Below the pieces are notes generated by a model. That model was not told the DNA's origin. It was given only the letters and a program-made list of their open reading frames with translations, and searched no databases. The translations under genes were made by a program, and so were the position numbers. From Carya illinoinensis (lineage: Eukaryota; Streptophyta; Magnoliopsida; Fagales; Juglandaceae), in assembly GCF_018687715.1 (NCBI RefSeq), contig NC_056759.1, positions 30,070,385 through 30,134,384 of the forward strand: 64,000 bases of DNA, given 5' to 3'. Each line of letters begins with the position of its first letter. The stretch's first letter is position 1. Shown in pieces: positions 24,685 to 37,462 of this stretch.

Positions 24685-26628
24685 TGTTACAATATTACCA
24701 TCCTCTATAGAATATATTCATAATATTCTAACTTGTGCATGGTAGTATGATTTATTCTCTACCATATTTAGTTTATTGTGTAAATTAATAAATATAATCA
24801 ATTTATTGTATTTTTTTTCTTTCTCCTTGTTCACCTATAAATAGATAAGAAAGATGTAGACTTCAAAGTCTTTACCCTTCTTTCTCTCTTCTTCATCATT
24901 TTTTCTATTTTTCATACTTTCTATATGGTATCAGAGAATACCTGATTCTGGTATCTCTCATAGAATCTTTTGTGTCCGTACTCAATCTTTTTGTTAGTGG
25001 GCATGTTTCTTCACTTTTCTATTTACATAGCACACTACGTCTAGTTTAACAGTCTTTTAGTACTTGATAGGTACAGTTTTTTACATTATAGTTATGTCAT
25101 TTTTCTAATATGAATTTTCTCATATTAAAGCACTAATCGATTGTATGAGTTGTTGTTGGCATTTTGGCATCAAAGTCACTATTTTTTTTTTTCTATTTAT
25201 GATAAGTCTCATATTCAACATGTTATTTGATTTTTTTTTTTTTCGCTCACCACACATCCTCTAAAAGTTTCTTGTGCACGTAATAGATGCTGCCCTCATT
25301 TTCATCATCAATCTTGTACACTGGCTTGCCAATACCCATTTTCTAGTGTCTCCCACAACTCTTTTTATTGTTCATGATAAGTCTCACACTTAGCATGTTA
25401 TTTGGTTTATTTTTTCATTCACCACACGTCCTCTATAGGTCTATTATGAACTTAATGGATCATTGCCATCCTTATATCATCAATCTTGTACCTCGGTTTC
25501 CTCCCAAAGTTTTCTATTATCGTCCACTTGCACCATGCACCACAGAGACTCCTTTTGTCAGGTTGCTAGTCGGATCCCTAAGTCTCATCCACCTGACCAT
25601 TAACATGCTCTTATTTCCAAACTCAAGATAGAGTTTTCACATCATCATTAGAGGTGTAATGATGTAATTGGTTTAGTCCCGTCTGTCCATAGGGGTATTT
25701 TTAGATTAGATTGAAAATTTCAGTCCACCATTTTTCTATATTCTTATAGACTAGATCAGACTGTTAGATATCGATTCAGTCGATCTAATTTGGTCTAGAC
25801 TAGTGTAAAATAAGTCAAACATATAAAAAACCCCATATCACTTCTAATGTGCATTTTCGGCCCTATTATACAAAAAGCCCAACATTTTTACATTTTTTAA
25901 TCTCAACTATTTAATTTTATTTGCAAATTTTGAACTTGAAAATAGCCTAAAAAAAGTTAGAAAAATTATTAAAATTATCCATACCCATTCATGAGAATTA
26001 ACAATCATCATAATAAAGTTAAAAACAAAAAATAGAGAAAATAACATTGAAAAATGAAATACATTCAAATTCCAAATACATATTGTCAATGGTGATATGT
26101 TAGATGAAAATCACATGATTAACTTATACAACTATTATATAAAAAGCATATGTATATAAATTTTTTAAAAAATTATATATATACTTTGGTTGGTCTAGTC
26201 CAAAAAACCCACACCTTGGGACCAGACCTAAAATTGAAAGTCTAAGGTTTTATGGACTAAAACCAACCAATATACTTATCAGTCGAGTTAGGTTTTCTAG
26301 TCCAACTTGGTAACTTACTCCCCTAATCATCAACTTGAGTTTGAGGGGATGTTAGAATATTACTAAACTCATGATATAATATATTCATAATATTCTATCT
26401 TATGTATGGTGATATGACTTATTATCTATCATATTTAGTTTATTATGCAAATCAATTAGTATCATTGATTTATTATATTTACATCATTTCTCTAACCTCA
26501 TTCACCTATAAATAAAGAACATATGTTATATATTTAATAACAATTGAGCATAAGAAAGATTTAGCTCTCAAAATCTCTCCATCATACTCTCTTCTCCATC
26601 TCTTTTTCTATTTCTCATACTTTCTATA
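24685..26628 (+). mobile_element. small non-autonomous copia-type (TRIM-like) retrotransposon
   Basis: Left LTR 24685-24925 and right LTR 26350-26628 are clear homologues: both start TGTTA(C/G)AATATTAC, share CACCTATAAATA, and end CATACTTTCTATA. Primer site TGGTATCAGAGAA begins at 24926. A polypurine tract (GAGGGGA) abuts the right LTR. Target duplication AATCA lies at 24680-24684 and 26629-26633. The internal region encodes nothing recognisable and includes a diverged direct duplication (about 25190-25325 and 25360-25500). A 677-bp hAT-like element sits inside. Confidence 0.88.
25649..26325. mobile_element. hAT-like element nested in the copia element
   Basis: Ends TAGAGGTGTAA and TTACTCCCCTA are short imperfect inverted repeats. 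Flanks ATCATCAT (25641-25648) and ATCATCAA (26326-26333) form a 7/8 matching 8-bp duplication, the hAT signature. No transposase. Confidence 0.72.
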
Positions 26629-26669
26629 AATCATTTTTAGGCAAAGTTTCATTGCAACCCTAAGCTATC

Positions 26670-26670
<1 letters not shown>

Positions 26671-26700
<30 letters not shown>

Positions 26701-26790
26701 GGAAATAGACTTCATTTCATTCAATGAAACTTAAGTTACAGTTGTGACTAATAAATACAAGAAAAACCTAAATTACAAGCCAAACTACTC
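26671..26790 (-). mobile_element. retroposon poly(A) end
   Basis: T-run of about 27 followed by GGAAATAGACTTCATTTCAT; on the minus strand this is a 3' end with a poly(A) tail. The source family is not recognised. Confidence 0.4.
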
Positions 26791-26799
26791 ATTTGTTTG

Positions 26800-29700
26800 G
26801 AGCTTCTCCACACATAAATTTCTTTGTGGCGTGCATTGTCTTAACTTTTATATTATTTCTAATGACAAAACCTTATGAGATATGAGATTTTGTAAAAATA
26901 GATATTTCAATCCCGATTTGTCTGAGAATATAATATTTTGTAAAAACAGAGATAAATATCCCCCAACCTCCAAAGGAGGAGAGGGCATCCAACCCCTGTC
27001 CTTCAATAAAAATAGACTTCTCTTATTTTAAATTGCTTCCAAAAGTATAAAAACCAATAACTTGATAGTCAAACTATAACGTTTTTTCAATTTACGTTTC
27101 AATCTATCAAAATCCAAAATTCGCATCCGCAACAAGTACCTTTTTTTCAATTATTTATGACTCATTTTTTCTAAAATTTCTTTGCTAAAATCTCAAAATA
27201 TTAAGAAACAAAAACATTAAAAACCCTAAAAGAAATTAAAAAAATACTAACAAATAATTCCAAAAAAATAAAATAAAATAACAAGGATTGACTTGTTTAA
27301 ACTATAGAGGTGTCAATATATGACACGATCTGTGAACTAATATGATCATGACACAAAATAAACGGATTTAGATTTGATATAAATGGATTTAGATCAAAAT
27401 TGGCCTATTGATCTAATAAGAAACTATTAATAAATATGTCAATTGTAGGTCAACCCATGAAATCCACAATCAACATTTATAAAATGAATAAATTCTATTT
27501 TCAAGTTCTATAAATACTTAGTTAATTTATATGCCTTTTCTTATTGTCGAAACATGATATTAATATTAGTATTTGACTATTTAATTTCTCAAATTATTAA
27601 AATTTTTTTGTTAATATATTATTTTATTTTATGAAAATATTAATTGTATTTATATATTTTGGTTTGGATACTTATGATGAAATACTTTATCATGAACCTA
27701 ATTGCAATTGTGAATGATTTGTATTGTTATTCTTGTCTTATATATGAAATTATACTAATTGTGTTAAAAAAATAAATATATGGTTCAATTCAACTCACCT
27801 ATAAAGTTATATGAGAAGATGATGAAAATTGAGGAGATGAATATCATTACTCAAATTGAAATCGATCTACAAACTGGTGGAGGTGTAGATTCCTGAAATG
27901 AAAAGTTGAATACCAAAGACTAAAGAAGATCAGGACGAAAAGGGTGATGATGGGAATGCATTATATATGCGCGGCTTTTTTCTCGTTTTAACAAGGTGAG
28001 TCACATGTCTCAACATATACACGTAATAGGAAACGTTATATATATAAATAAATATATATATATATATATCCTACTAACAGAAATGTTTCTTTTTTATAAT
28101 GAGATCGAGAGCCTGATGTTCGAATCCCCATCCTGTTGTCTAGAAATAATAAATCTTCACATAATTAGATGGATGACACTTATATATATAATTAATTTTA
28201 AATTTCATTGTTACTTTTCCGTAGATTATAAAGTTAGAATTTTTAACGGATATTCAATAATATAAAATTTTGTATAATCTTATATTAATGAGCTCGATCA
28301 AATTGTGATGAAAATGACATGTTTTTTTCGTAATATAAACCTAGACACGAATGAAAATATATATATATATATATATATAGGAGTACAATATAAATTGCAT
28401 GCAAGGATGATGATGGTCGATATGTAGCAAATTAAGGAAGGTCGACGGCAAGTGGGGCCAGGCCGCCAGGATACGAACGAGGTAGAAGCTAGCTAGTGAT
28501 CGGGGCCGGATACATGCTGAAGGATGATGGGGGTGGAAGAAATATGAGGACTGAGGAGCACCTCAGCTTAGAGCAGTGTCCCATTAGATCACGAGCTTCT
28601 TGCATGCAGTTGTGTATATAAGCTGTAAATTAATGATGACAGTTGACACAAACAAACTGCATGGGCATGACAAAAAGCTTTCGCCCACTCAGTCTATCAC
28701 GTTAATCATGACACTACCTCCTCATGCATGCATGTTCGGTTCTTTGAGATCTTTTTCTCTCTCTCTCTCCCCAGCAAAAAAAGCTATTTAATGATAATAT
28801 AATAATGAGGATAACTTGATGCTAAGTACATGTTCATGATCATGACCATTCTTTTTACTTTTTTTTGCTTGGAAAGAAAACGAGTGATGTATGACCAAGT
28901 TTTGGGTGTACCATGATTTTCTACGGACAGATCTCGAAATGTGTGAAAGAGAAAAAGATAAGGAAAAGCACCAGAAAGAAGCTAAGGGCCTGGCATATCA
29001 TAAGGCCGTACGTACTGGTGGTTGTTTTCATGTATATATCTATAGAATTGCTCTTTAGCTTCATGTAAAAGTAGGAATATCCCATGAGATGTTTAGCGAA
29101 TATTATCTCTGCCAACCACAAAAAATTGGTGTCATGGAAGAAAGCATGGAAACTCAGAATAGGTTACTGTATAAAATGTCCACTTTCTGTCATAATGTTG
29201 GCCAAACTGAAGGCAAAGGGAGAGAGGTTTGGCCTTGTTACAGGCTGTGATCTCTCAGTTACAGGCAATATATAGTGGTGAAAGACTGGAAGTCCTAAGG
29301 TGTTCAGAAGATAGAAAAGAGATCATGTACGTTTACTTTATAGTTTGGATAAGTGAGAAAGTGATTATCTTGATGCAAGAAAAGATCAGATATTGAAGAA
29401 CTTTTTTGTGGCATTTATGGATAATAAGAAATCATGTGGTGAAGCTAATTTATGTGACAAAGCAGAAATTAAGCCAGCTAATTTTACATGCATTTCAAGA
29501 AGCTGCATGTAAAAAGATTCCTAAATTTAGTGGAGGCCAGAAAGCTTAAAGCCCCATTTAGGTAGTCAATGTTTTGAAAATATTTCCTTATTATTTATTA
29601 TATTATTATTATTATTTATATATTTTACACTATTTTTACTAATATTCACTATTTTTAATATTTTATCCTTATTTTTTTATAACCATTTACAAAATATCTA

Positions 29701-30846
29701 AAATTACCTCACCACCTAAATCATATTTCCCTCGTCACACTTAATTATAAGCCAAAACAATAAGGTTTTAAATAATTGAGGAAATTGCATGGACATCCTT
29801 CATGTTTATCTATAGATAAAGTGGGAGCTGGCTTGATGCTATAATCCTTCATCATGGCTGTGAGGCTCTAGGTCTCTCACTGGTCATAAAATAGAATCAC
29901 AGTGAGAGATGCTCAGTAGCAATTTGTCGGGAAGGGCTCACTCTCCGAGACACAAAAAAAAAGCTAGGCAACAAAATTGCAGGCCTAGTCATGAGTGCCC
30001 TATGCACACAGAGAGATAGAGAGAGAGAGAGAGGGGTGCTAATCACTGCAGCCTAGTAAGAGGCTGAGCAGCAAGGACCCTTCCAGCCATTGCTGCTGTG
30101 GTGCTTCACATATACGGGGACATTGTGTCTGTTGCTGAGCACCCTGAGACTCACTTTCTCGATAGAGATAGACAGTGAGAGTTCTAGATACAAACCGAAC
30201 ATAAAACAGATCAAAGATATTCTATTAAAATAGTAGTCGAAAGCCCAGCGCAGATCCCAAATAGATTTTGTAGATGATAGAAGAGAATAATGATCATTTC
30301 TTCAAGAAAGTAGTGAGGCTAGAAATTATAGATCATCAAAACCACCGAAAAGAGTCATGAAGAGTTAAGTGTCGATGGAAGATATTTTTCAAATCAAACC
30401 TCAGAATTAAACAAATTCAACTACGCTGAGTCTACAGAAGTAATTGTATTAACTTCGAGAGATCCAACAGTACCCAATTGCTTTCACTTTCATCGCGAAG
30501 TAGTATTTATTTGCTGCCATAACCAACATGGTCCTGCATTTACATGCAAAAGAAATGGAGAGCACTGCAATCATCAACAGCATCAATATTTGCAAACAAA
30601 AGAACTGAGACTACTGATCATCAACAACGATCCTAACACATAAAATAATGAAATATAAGCTTAAACTTTGGAACAAAACACTATCTTTTTTTTCCCGAAT
30701 TTCACACGTACGTTAATCTGCATTCACAAAAGAACAACAGACAAACACATACCTAAATCATGAGTTTAGTTTAGATTGTATGTCGACATTTTCCCTATTT
30801 TCAACATCGATCCTTTGAGGCCTACCTCTTGATGCTCGATCATCAT
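26800..30846. other. intergenic region
   Basis: About 4 kb of AT-rich DNA. A degraded sequence with alternating GTGTCAATATATGACACGA-like text begins near 27306 and resembles the repeat at 45750-45958. TA microsatellites lie at about 28050 and 28360, a GA run near 30010. No coding or RNA gene that I can support. Confidence 0.5.
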
Positions 30847-31881
30847 CTAGGGCAAACTACTATATTGTTGCAAGTCACCCCATGCTTGAATTCCGTTCCA
30901 ACTGTTCTCGTCACCGTGGCCACCGTTGCCGCCGCTGTTGACCGGAGTAGGGGTCACCGGCCCATAAGAGTTCCCGAAAAACCACTCGGTCGCTATCTGA
31001 TCTCTGGTACTTGTACCTTCTTTTCTTGAATTACCAACGCTGCAAGCCTCTGATGATTTTGGAATCTCCAGATTCTGGAACACAATGGGTTGGGGTTTCT
31101 GCGCATGGTTTTGAAGAGGAACCGAGGAAACGCTGTTGTCTTTCTGATTTTCTCCACCAAATAGCATGGCCAGCCTCTGCTGCTGAAGCTTCCAGTGCAG
31201 GTCTTGGTTGATAGTACTCAGAGACTCGATAGAAGATGCAAGACCGCTGTGAACGTTCATGGAGCTGCTTGTGTTCTGAAGTAGTACTGCAGCAGCACTA
31301 AAACCACCACCGCCACCATTTATAGAAGAAAGCGGATAATTAAAACTCATCAGAGAATTATTGGAGTTTGGAGAGGGATCGAGGGTAAAAGGAGTGGCTA
31401 CAGTTCCAGAAGCAGCCGGAAAATTACCCGAAACGTCTCCAAACGAAGAAAACTGGTTGTAAATAGCTGTTGTTGGAGTGTGAAGCCTGGGGAATGGTAG
31501 CCCACCAAGATGAAAATCCATGGCTGGGGATAGACCATGGAAGAACTTCAATCCTCCGATCTCAGATGAGCTCGAGTCTTTGGAATCTTCAGAGAGCCTC
31601 GAAGATGACTTCACCTTCTTGTTTTTCCGGCAACCTCCACCGATGGGAACGCTGCGCAAAGCCCCACCTTTTGTCCAGTACCTTCTACAAGTTTTGCAGA
31701 AATGCCTTGGCTGCGTGAGACTGTAGTTGTTGTAGTAGCAGAATTTGGTGTTAGGCGAGTCACATCGTGGGCACTTTAGGCCGTGCTCTGGTGGCCTTGC
31801 CGACGCAGTTTTTCTGCTGCCGGAGCCTTGGTTGTCATCTTCCGTAACCGGCTTTTCCGGAATGTTATCCGGCGACATCAT
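30847..31881 (-). CDS. Dof zinc-finger transcription factor, DOF5.7-like
   Basis: Nuclear plant-specific transcription factor that binds AAAG elements. From the Met at 31881 the protein is 344 residues. The Dof domain is complete: [20 protein letters not shown] through [20 protein letters not shown] and [11 protein letters not shown], with all four C-x2-C...C-x2-C zinc ligands. A Ser-rich linker, [16 protein letters not shown], and a C-terminal [17 protein letters not shown] segment resemble the DOF5.7 (SCAP1, guard-cell) group as I remember it; group assignment is moderate. The single-exon reading opens at 31929 with a Leu-Ser run encoded by a CT repeat, so I prefer 31881. Alternatively a short upstream exon (MKIT, donor CACAG|GTACCC near 32056) could splice to the GTAG|CAATG acceptor in frame, giving MKITAMMSPDN. 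Confidence 0.93.
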   Translation of the reverse strand: MMSPDNIPEKPVTEDDNQGSGSRKTASARPPEHGLKCPRCDSPNTKFCYYNNYSLTQPRHFCKTCRRYWTKGGALRSVPIGGGCRKNKKVKSSSRLSEDSKDSSSSEIGGLKFFHGLSPAMDFHLGGLPFPRLHTPTTAIYNQFSSFGDVSGNFPAASGTVATPFTLDPSPNSNNSLMSFNYPLSSINGGGGGFSAAAVLLQNTSSSMNVHSGLASSIESLSTINQDLHWKLQQQRLAMLFGGENQKDNSVSSVPLQNHAQKPQPIVFQNLEIPKSSEACSVGNSRKEGTSTRDQIATEWFFGNSYGPVTPTPVNSGGNGGHGDENSWNGIQAWGDLQQYSSLP

Positions 31882-31885
31882 TGCT

Positions 31886-31888
<3 letters not shown>

Positions 31889-31919
<31 letters not shown>
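31889..31919. repeat. GA microsatellite at the Dof start codon
   Basis: Thirty-one bases of GA (CT on the coding strand), ending 8 bp before the preferred ATG. CT tracts just upstream of plant start codons are common in 5' UTRs and can also serve as a polypyrimidine tract for the nearby GTAG acceptor. Confidence 0.9.
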
Positions 31920-31920
<1 letters not shown>

Positions 31921-32155
31921 TGGGGGCAATAAGAAGTGGGTGTTGTGGGAGATGGTCAGTTTCCTTTTGCAGAGGCAAAGATACTCAATTAATCAATGGT
32001 TTCATGCACGGGGTTGAGAAAATGGAGGGAGAGATGTTGATGGATGGGTACCTGTGATCTTCATCAAAGAGATCGATCGAGGGGAGTGGGATTTTACAAA
32101 AGTAATCTTTAAATAGCAGGAGGGTTTACAAAAGTAATAGCTAGTATACGAAATG

Positions 32156-32159
<4 letters not shown>

Positions 32160-32192
<33 letters not shown>
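32160..32192. repeat. GA microsatellite in Dof upstream region
   Basis: About 33 bp of GA repeat about 280 bp upstream of the Dof ATG. A TATA-like AGTATATATTTCG on the minus strand lies near 32217-32232 and may be the core promoter. Confidence 0.7.
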
Positions 32193-32194
<2 letters not shown>

Positions 32195-32299
32195 GCAGAT
32201 GTCACCAGAAAAAAGTCGAAATATATACTAACGACAGAGTAAGCTAGGGAGAGAAGCTTGACCATCTGAAACTGAAGGACTGGCAGAGAGAGAGATCCA

Positions 32300-33810
32300 C
32301 ATGAACTACAAGCAAACGATTGGATAGAAATAGTTGATTAGTTGTCCATGGTCGATGATTATCAGAACTGTTGCTGATCATCATGAGTACTGTTAAATCA
32401 TATCTGAGAGCGGAATACATGGCATGGCTACCTAGCTAAATTCCAACCTCTCTAAATATATATATATAGGAATTTCAGATTAGATTTTTCTTCATTATTA
32501 CTATAATTAATTTCAACCAATTCTTCATTTAATTATGCATTGAATGTTTATGTGCTTAGAGGGAAAAAAAAAAAAAAAATCTACAAAATTGAAGAAATGG
32601 GCAGCTAACCGATCGGCCTTTTAATTAATTATCGTTCATAGGATAACCCTTTTGACCTTATCAAAAAAAGGATAACCCTTTTGCTAATGAACAATTTAGA
32701 GGGAGAAATTATATTCTTAAATCCCCCTTTATTTTACAAATGATTATATAGGGATAGATATTATTAAGTAAAACTAGAAGCCATTTAACTTAAAATTAAA
32801 TAATTACTAAAATTCAATGACTCGTGAATCAAATGGCTACTCTAAAAGTCTTGAAAGATATATAGGCTTCATCAATTAATGTTTATGCTCATGCATTAAT
32901 CACGATTAAATCATGCATGATTAATATTTTAAAATATTTTTTAAAAAAAGAAAAATAATTACAATAGTATTGAAAAATAATTTCTAAATTACTAAGTGAA
33001 AAAGAAATTAAAAAAAAAAAGAGCGGGATCCCTATCATTTTTCATATATATATATATATATATATATAAATATTTTTCTTTTCGAAATTTTTAAGTAAGA
33101 GAGAAAATGACACATGATATAAGATTTACGACATTGATTGCCACCTGTATAAACGTTTATACTGACAATAATAAATGTTATAATTAGGATCTATTTTATG
33201 TGACGCCTTCTCTTTCAATTGAGACCCCTAATTATAAGTTGGGAGGTGATTTAAGAAAACTTCATATATATATATATATATATAGAATATTGCTAAAAGA
33301 TATATTTAACTGTGAGTTAATGTGAGAGTATAAAGATATAAGTGCAATCAGAGAGCAGCAATGACAAAAGCACTAGGAGCAGGCCGGACGACTAGCAAGG
33401 TTCAGTAGCATAAAGTTGGCGAGACAGCAGCATTTATGCATGCAGCACCGCAACAGTGGGCCTCTGCCGACTCTTGCAGCAGCTTTGTCCCTCCCTTCCC
33501 ATGTAATGTCCTTCTCACTCTAATTAATCCACTTTATCTAATTAACAGCTTATAATCATATAATTAATAACCCATAATTAAGGCCGACTATGAATCAAGA
33601 GCTTCCTTCTCGGGGTACTACTCAATTATGATATATAATATATGGTCCTGCTTGCTTGCTAGCTAAATTAATGGTCCATCGGCCATTTGGTTTCAGATCG
33701 ACCACTCGTTTTGGAGGCATGCAGTACTCCGATCGAGTACGTACAACTCGATGATCAGTACTCGACGATGGTACTCATATCAAATAGTACTATTTGGCCT
33801 AATGTCAGAT
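32300..33810. other. intergenic region upstream of Dof
   Basis: AT-rich with several (TA)n tracts (about 33048-33068 and 33266-33283). No gene seen; it may hold distal Dof regulatory sequence. Confidence 0.4.
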
Positions 33811-33949
33811 CATTACAAGAAAATGACTTTTTGTATTACTTAAATTAGATGTAAAAAATACAAAATAATTGCAAAAAAAACTTTGGCAACAATTTTATAT
33901 TTTTTTACATCCAATTTAAGTGACGTAAAAAGCTATTTTTCTTATAATG
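33811..33949. mobile_element. 139-bp palindromic CACTA-like MITE
   Basis: Termini CATTACAAGAAAA and (reverse complement) CATTATAAGAAAA resemble CACTA-superfamily ends (CACTACAAGAAAA). The two halves are near-perfect inverted copies along almost the whole length, and a 3-bp duplication GAT flanks both ends, as expected for CACTA. Confidence 0.8.
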
Positions 33950-34271
33950 GATGGAGAATACATTGATATATAAGGAGAGTTTTGGTCCACCAATGTGCAC
34001 CTGAATAGCTTCATGTACATACATATGAACCAATTATATCAACAAATTAAGCTATGAAGTACCACTCAAATTTTGTGAAATTAGAACTTTTGATGAGACT
34101 TTTGGTAAAGAGTTCCCTAAAAATTTAAATGCTTATAAGTTTTTAGTACTTTATGAATTTAGATCGATACCCATATTTGAATCAATCGATTTAACATAGG
34201 TGGTAGTGAGAATTAAAGAGAGAGGAGTAGGATTAACTTATGTATATATAATGGTGCATACTACACAATCA

Positions 34272-34474
34272 GGTCTCGTTTGTTTTCAAAAGTCATCTCA
34301 ACTCATCTAATTTAATCATTACAACTTTATCAAATTTTCAAATAAAATATAATAAACAATTCAATTTTTTAAATTTTAAAATAAAAATATGATTAAAAAA
34401 TTATATTCTAATAATATTTTTATTCGACTTTCATCTCATGACTCTTCTCATCTCAACTCACTATCCAAACCAGG
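34272..34474. mobile_element. MITE, GGTCTCGTTTG family
   Basis: Sister of 15639-15838. It starts GGTCTCGTTTGTTTTC, holds the same AATTCAATTTTTTAAATTT and TTATTCGACTTTCATCTCAT core, and ends TATCCAAACCAGGTCT. Confidence 0.75.
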
Positions 34475-34794
34475 TCTAAACGTGAACATTGGATAATCGA
34501 TAAAGGAATACTGATATATATAAACTTTCATCGCAAGCAAATGACACAATATCCGGCCAGGGCCGGTGATTAATGAACTTTCTAACATTGTTGTGACTTT
34601 CATCTTCCAATACTCATGAATGCTTACGCCATGTTTAGTTATAATAAGTTTTGCGAATATTTGAAATTCGTTTAGATGTAAACTGTTTTGGAAAATATAA
34701 GAAGATTTTGAATACTTTTTTACAGTAGATTAGTTTTATGTTGGGATTTGTGAAAGTTAATATGTAGTGTTGAATATTGGAATATAATTTTGTA

Positions 34795-35366
34795 AGAGCA
34801 TCCTTAATAGATTACCCAAATGCTAAATCCATCCCTTATTTAGTTATTAGATCCTAAAATACCATCACAATAGATTAGTCAAAATCCAAATATTTAGACT
34901 TTAGCAACAGTAAACACCAAATTTATTTTCAAATTTGCGTGCTACTGTAGCTTCATCAAATGTTTATTTTATCCATTATTTCTCTCTCTTTATCATTCCC
35001 ATTATCATTCCACTCAACTGATCCAACAATTGTTTTCATGGAAAATCCACTGCATACAACTTAATAAAATAAATAATAAAATGGTAAAAAATGATAATAT
35101 AAAATAAATTAATATAAAGTTAAAAATATTACATATTTTTTAATTATTAATTATTTTATTACTATATAATAAATAAATGATAATTCAATATGGAGATTTG
35201 ATGTGAATAGTCAAAGTGAAATTTATCTTATATTATTTTATTATTATATAATGAAAAAAATAGCTATTCCAATGTGAGACTTATATGAATGGAATAAACA
35301 AAAGTCAAAATTTATCTAACATTCATAAAAAATGTCCTTTAGCTTTGACTAATCCATTGAGGATGT
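34795..35366. mobile_element. MITE with GAGCATCCT-type inverted ends
   Basis: Left end GAGCATCCTTAATAGATTA and the reverse complement of the right end (ACATCCTCAATGGATTAGTC) form a terminal inverted repeat of about 20 bp with mismatches. The interior is AT-rich and non-coding. Target duplication not resolved. Confidence 0.6.
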
Positions 35367-35437
35367 TTTGATCAATAACTTTTGTTTTGATATTTGTAAA
35401 AGTGGTTTTTATCTTTGTGTCCAATCCGTAACAATTG

Positions 35438-36324
35438 TAGGGCTGAGCATAGACTTTGTTGGAGTTGGTATTTAGGAAATCCGATTTCGACTCCAATTTA
35501 ATCATAGTTTGAATCCAAACTCCGACTTACTCAGAATCCAATTTGAATTTGTTAAAACGGATCAGAGTTGGTGCAGAGAAAGACTTGGGCTTTTATTTGG
35601 CCCACATATTTTTAACCCACATTTTTAAACTTGTGTTGGGCTTCATATTTAGCCAATTTTCAAACAAGACTTCACATATTAATAGATTATTTTTGTGGGC
35701 AAGTTTCAAGTTTACCAAAGAAAATAAAAATAAAAAACCAATTTTAGTTATGCAAAAATAATAAAGATAACTAAAAGCATTTCATATATATGCTATGCAA
35801 ACCTGAAAAATCAAAAAAGAAATTTAAATATACCACTATATTAGAATCTAGATAATAGATTCATAATCTTACAATATATACATTATACATGGTACATACA
35901 TAACTCAGTCGTGGCTAGTCAAGTTTTATCTACCCTAACATTTGTAATATGTATAATAGTGATACACTATGACGTGTAGTGTGTACATATACTAGATTAG
36001 TCTATTAATATTATTTTTAAATAATTATCACATATTGGTAGAGTATTCAATATAACTATATAAGTTATACACTTTCAATATGAATATATATATGATCACT
36101 CTATAATATACATATATTTATAATTTATTTATACTAATTTCGGAGTCGGAGGTATAGGTTGGAGGTAGATTTCAGAATGGATTCAAAGCATCAAGTCCGA
36201 GTTGGAGTTGGTCAGGAATTAGCTTCAACTTCGATTAGGTTGATACTGAAAACTCAAAGTCCGACTCCGATGTCGATGCGGAGTCGGTGTTAGAATTAGA
36301 TAATCCGATTTTTGCACAGCCCGA
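35438..36324. mobile_element. hAT-like non-autonomous element, 887 bp
   Basis: Ends TAGGGCTGAGC and (reverse complement) TCGGGCTGTGC. Flanks AACAATTG and TTCAATTG match at 6 of 8. Subterminal GGAGTTGG/CCGACTCC-type repeats occur at both ends. No transposase. Confidence 0.6.
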
Positions 36325-37462
36325 TTCAATTGAATAAAAAGTTGAAATTGTGTATTTAATTTGTATCTTTGTGTATGGTTTGAGATTTTGAAATTAATTT
36401 ATTGAAAATCAGAACAAAATTTTAGAAAGATCTTGTAACGAAACATGGTCATTTTGAAGAGCCATGAAAAATGCATATTTTGAGTTAGATCATGCATGTA
36501 TCTGAGTATCATAATCATCACTAACATTCAGCAACTGAAGCCTACTCAGAATGCCGCCCACCCAAACAAGGCTTGCAGGCATTGCTGACCAAAAACGTTC
36601 CTGAGTGCCATAAAATTGCCATTTTTGGGCTACAAGTATAGTTTGTTGATCTAGCTAGACAATATCCATATCACACCTGAGTGAGAGAGAGAGAGATATA
36701 TATATATATATATATATATGCTGGATTATACTTCCAATGAGAGGTAGCAAAGGTAAAACGAAAACCATATATATAGTGACATAAAAACCAATACTTCTAC
36801 CAAGCGTTACAACTCACGGGTCTCCCCCATGTCAGTCTCAACTCTAGTACTACATCTTCCGTTTTGCCCTTATTTTTACTAACAGTAGAACAAATATTAT
36901 TTTTCCCATGAGGGAACAGTGGTCGAAATAATTAAGTAAATTTATGCCGAATAATAATTTACCCACCAAAATATTATTTCATGGAAAAAGCTATCTTTTT
37001 GCCACGACACACCATTGAGGCAATAACTGTTTTATTTCGTTGCAAATTCTGTTACCAACCAAACTATTGTGGTGACAAATAGGCCATTTATCCATGGAAC
37101 CAATAGTCGGAAAAACTTATTATTCATGAGCTGTTTTGTTGCAACTTTGGTGGCATAAAGTTTTTTTCCACTTAATACATCTTGACAAAAGTTGGTTTTT
37201 GGATGATTACTTTTGGTGACAATTATGCTTCCCAACCTTGACATTTGTTGAAAAAACTTGTTTCCCACTAACTTGTATAGTTGGAAGTACGTATTTTCCG
37301 TGATACTTATTCATAGCCAAATTCGTTTATCTATGTATTGTTTTCGTGCCAAAAGAAATGAGAGACTTGTTTTCGTATAAGCTAGCCTCTCCAATGCCAA
37401 TAATTAGTCAAAATCTTGCTTGGAAAGTTTGACCCGGTGTGTGGTGGCCGCTAAACTAGGAA
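36325..37462. other. intergenic region
   Basis: Includes a (TA)n tract at about 36695-36720 and a stretch (about 36990-37290) with repeated GTTGCAA/TTGGTAAC-like words that looks like transposon debris similar to 61000-61330. No gene. Confidence 0.4.

Noticed and set aside
29850..30200. Possible microRNA or other small RNA gene
   Set aside because: Scanned for familiar plant miRNA sequences (miR156, 160, 164, 167, 169, 172, 390, 396) and saw no match or convincing hairpin.
37032..37268. 78-codon minus-strand frame with VATK-like repeats
   Set aside because: Sits in low-complexity transposon-like debris with no domain; similar word patterns recur in non-coding DNA at 61000-61330.
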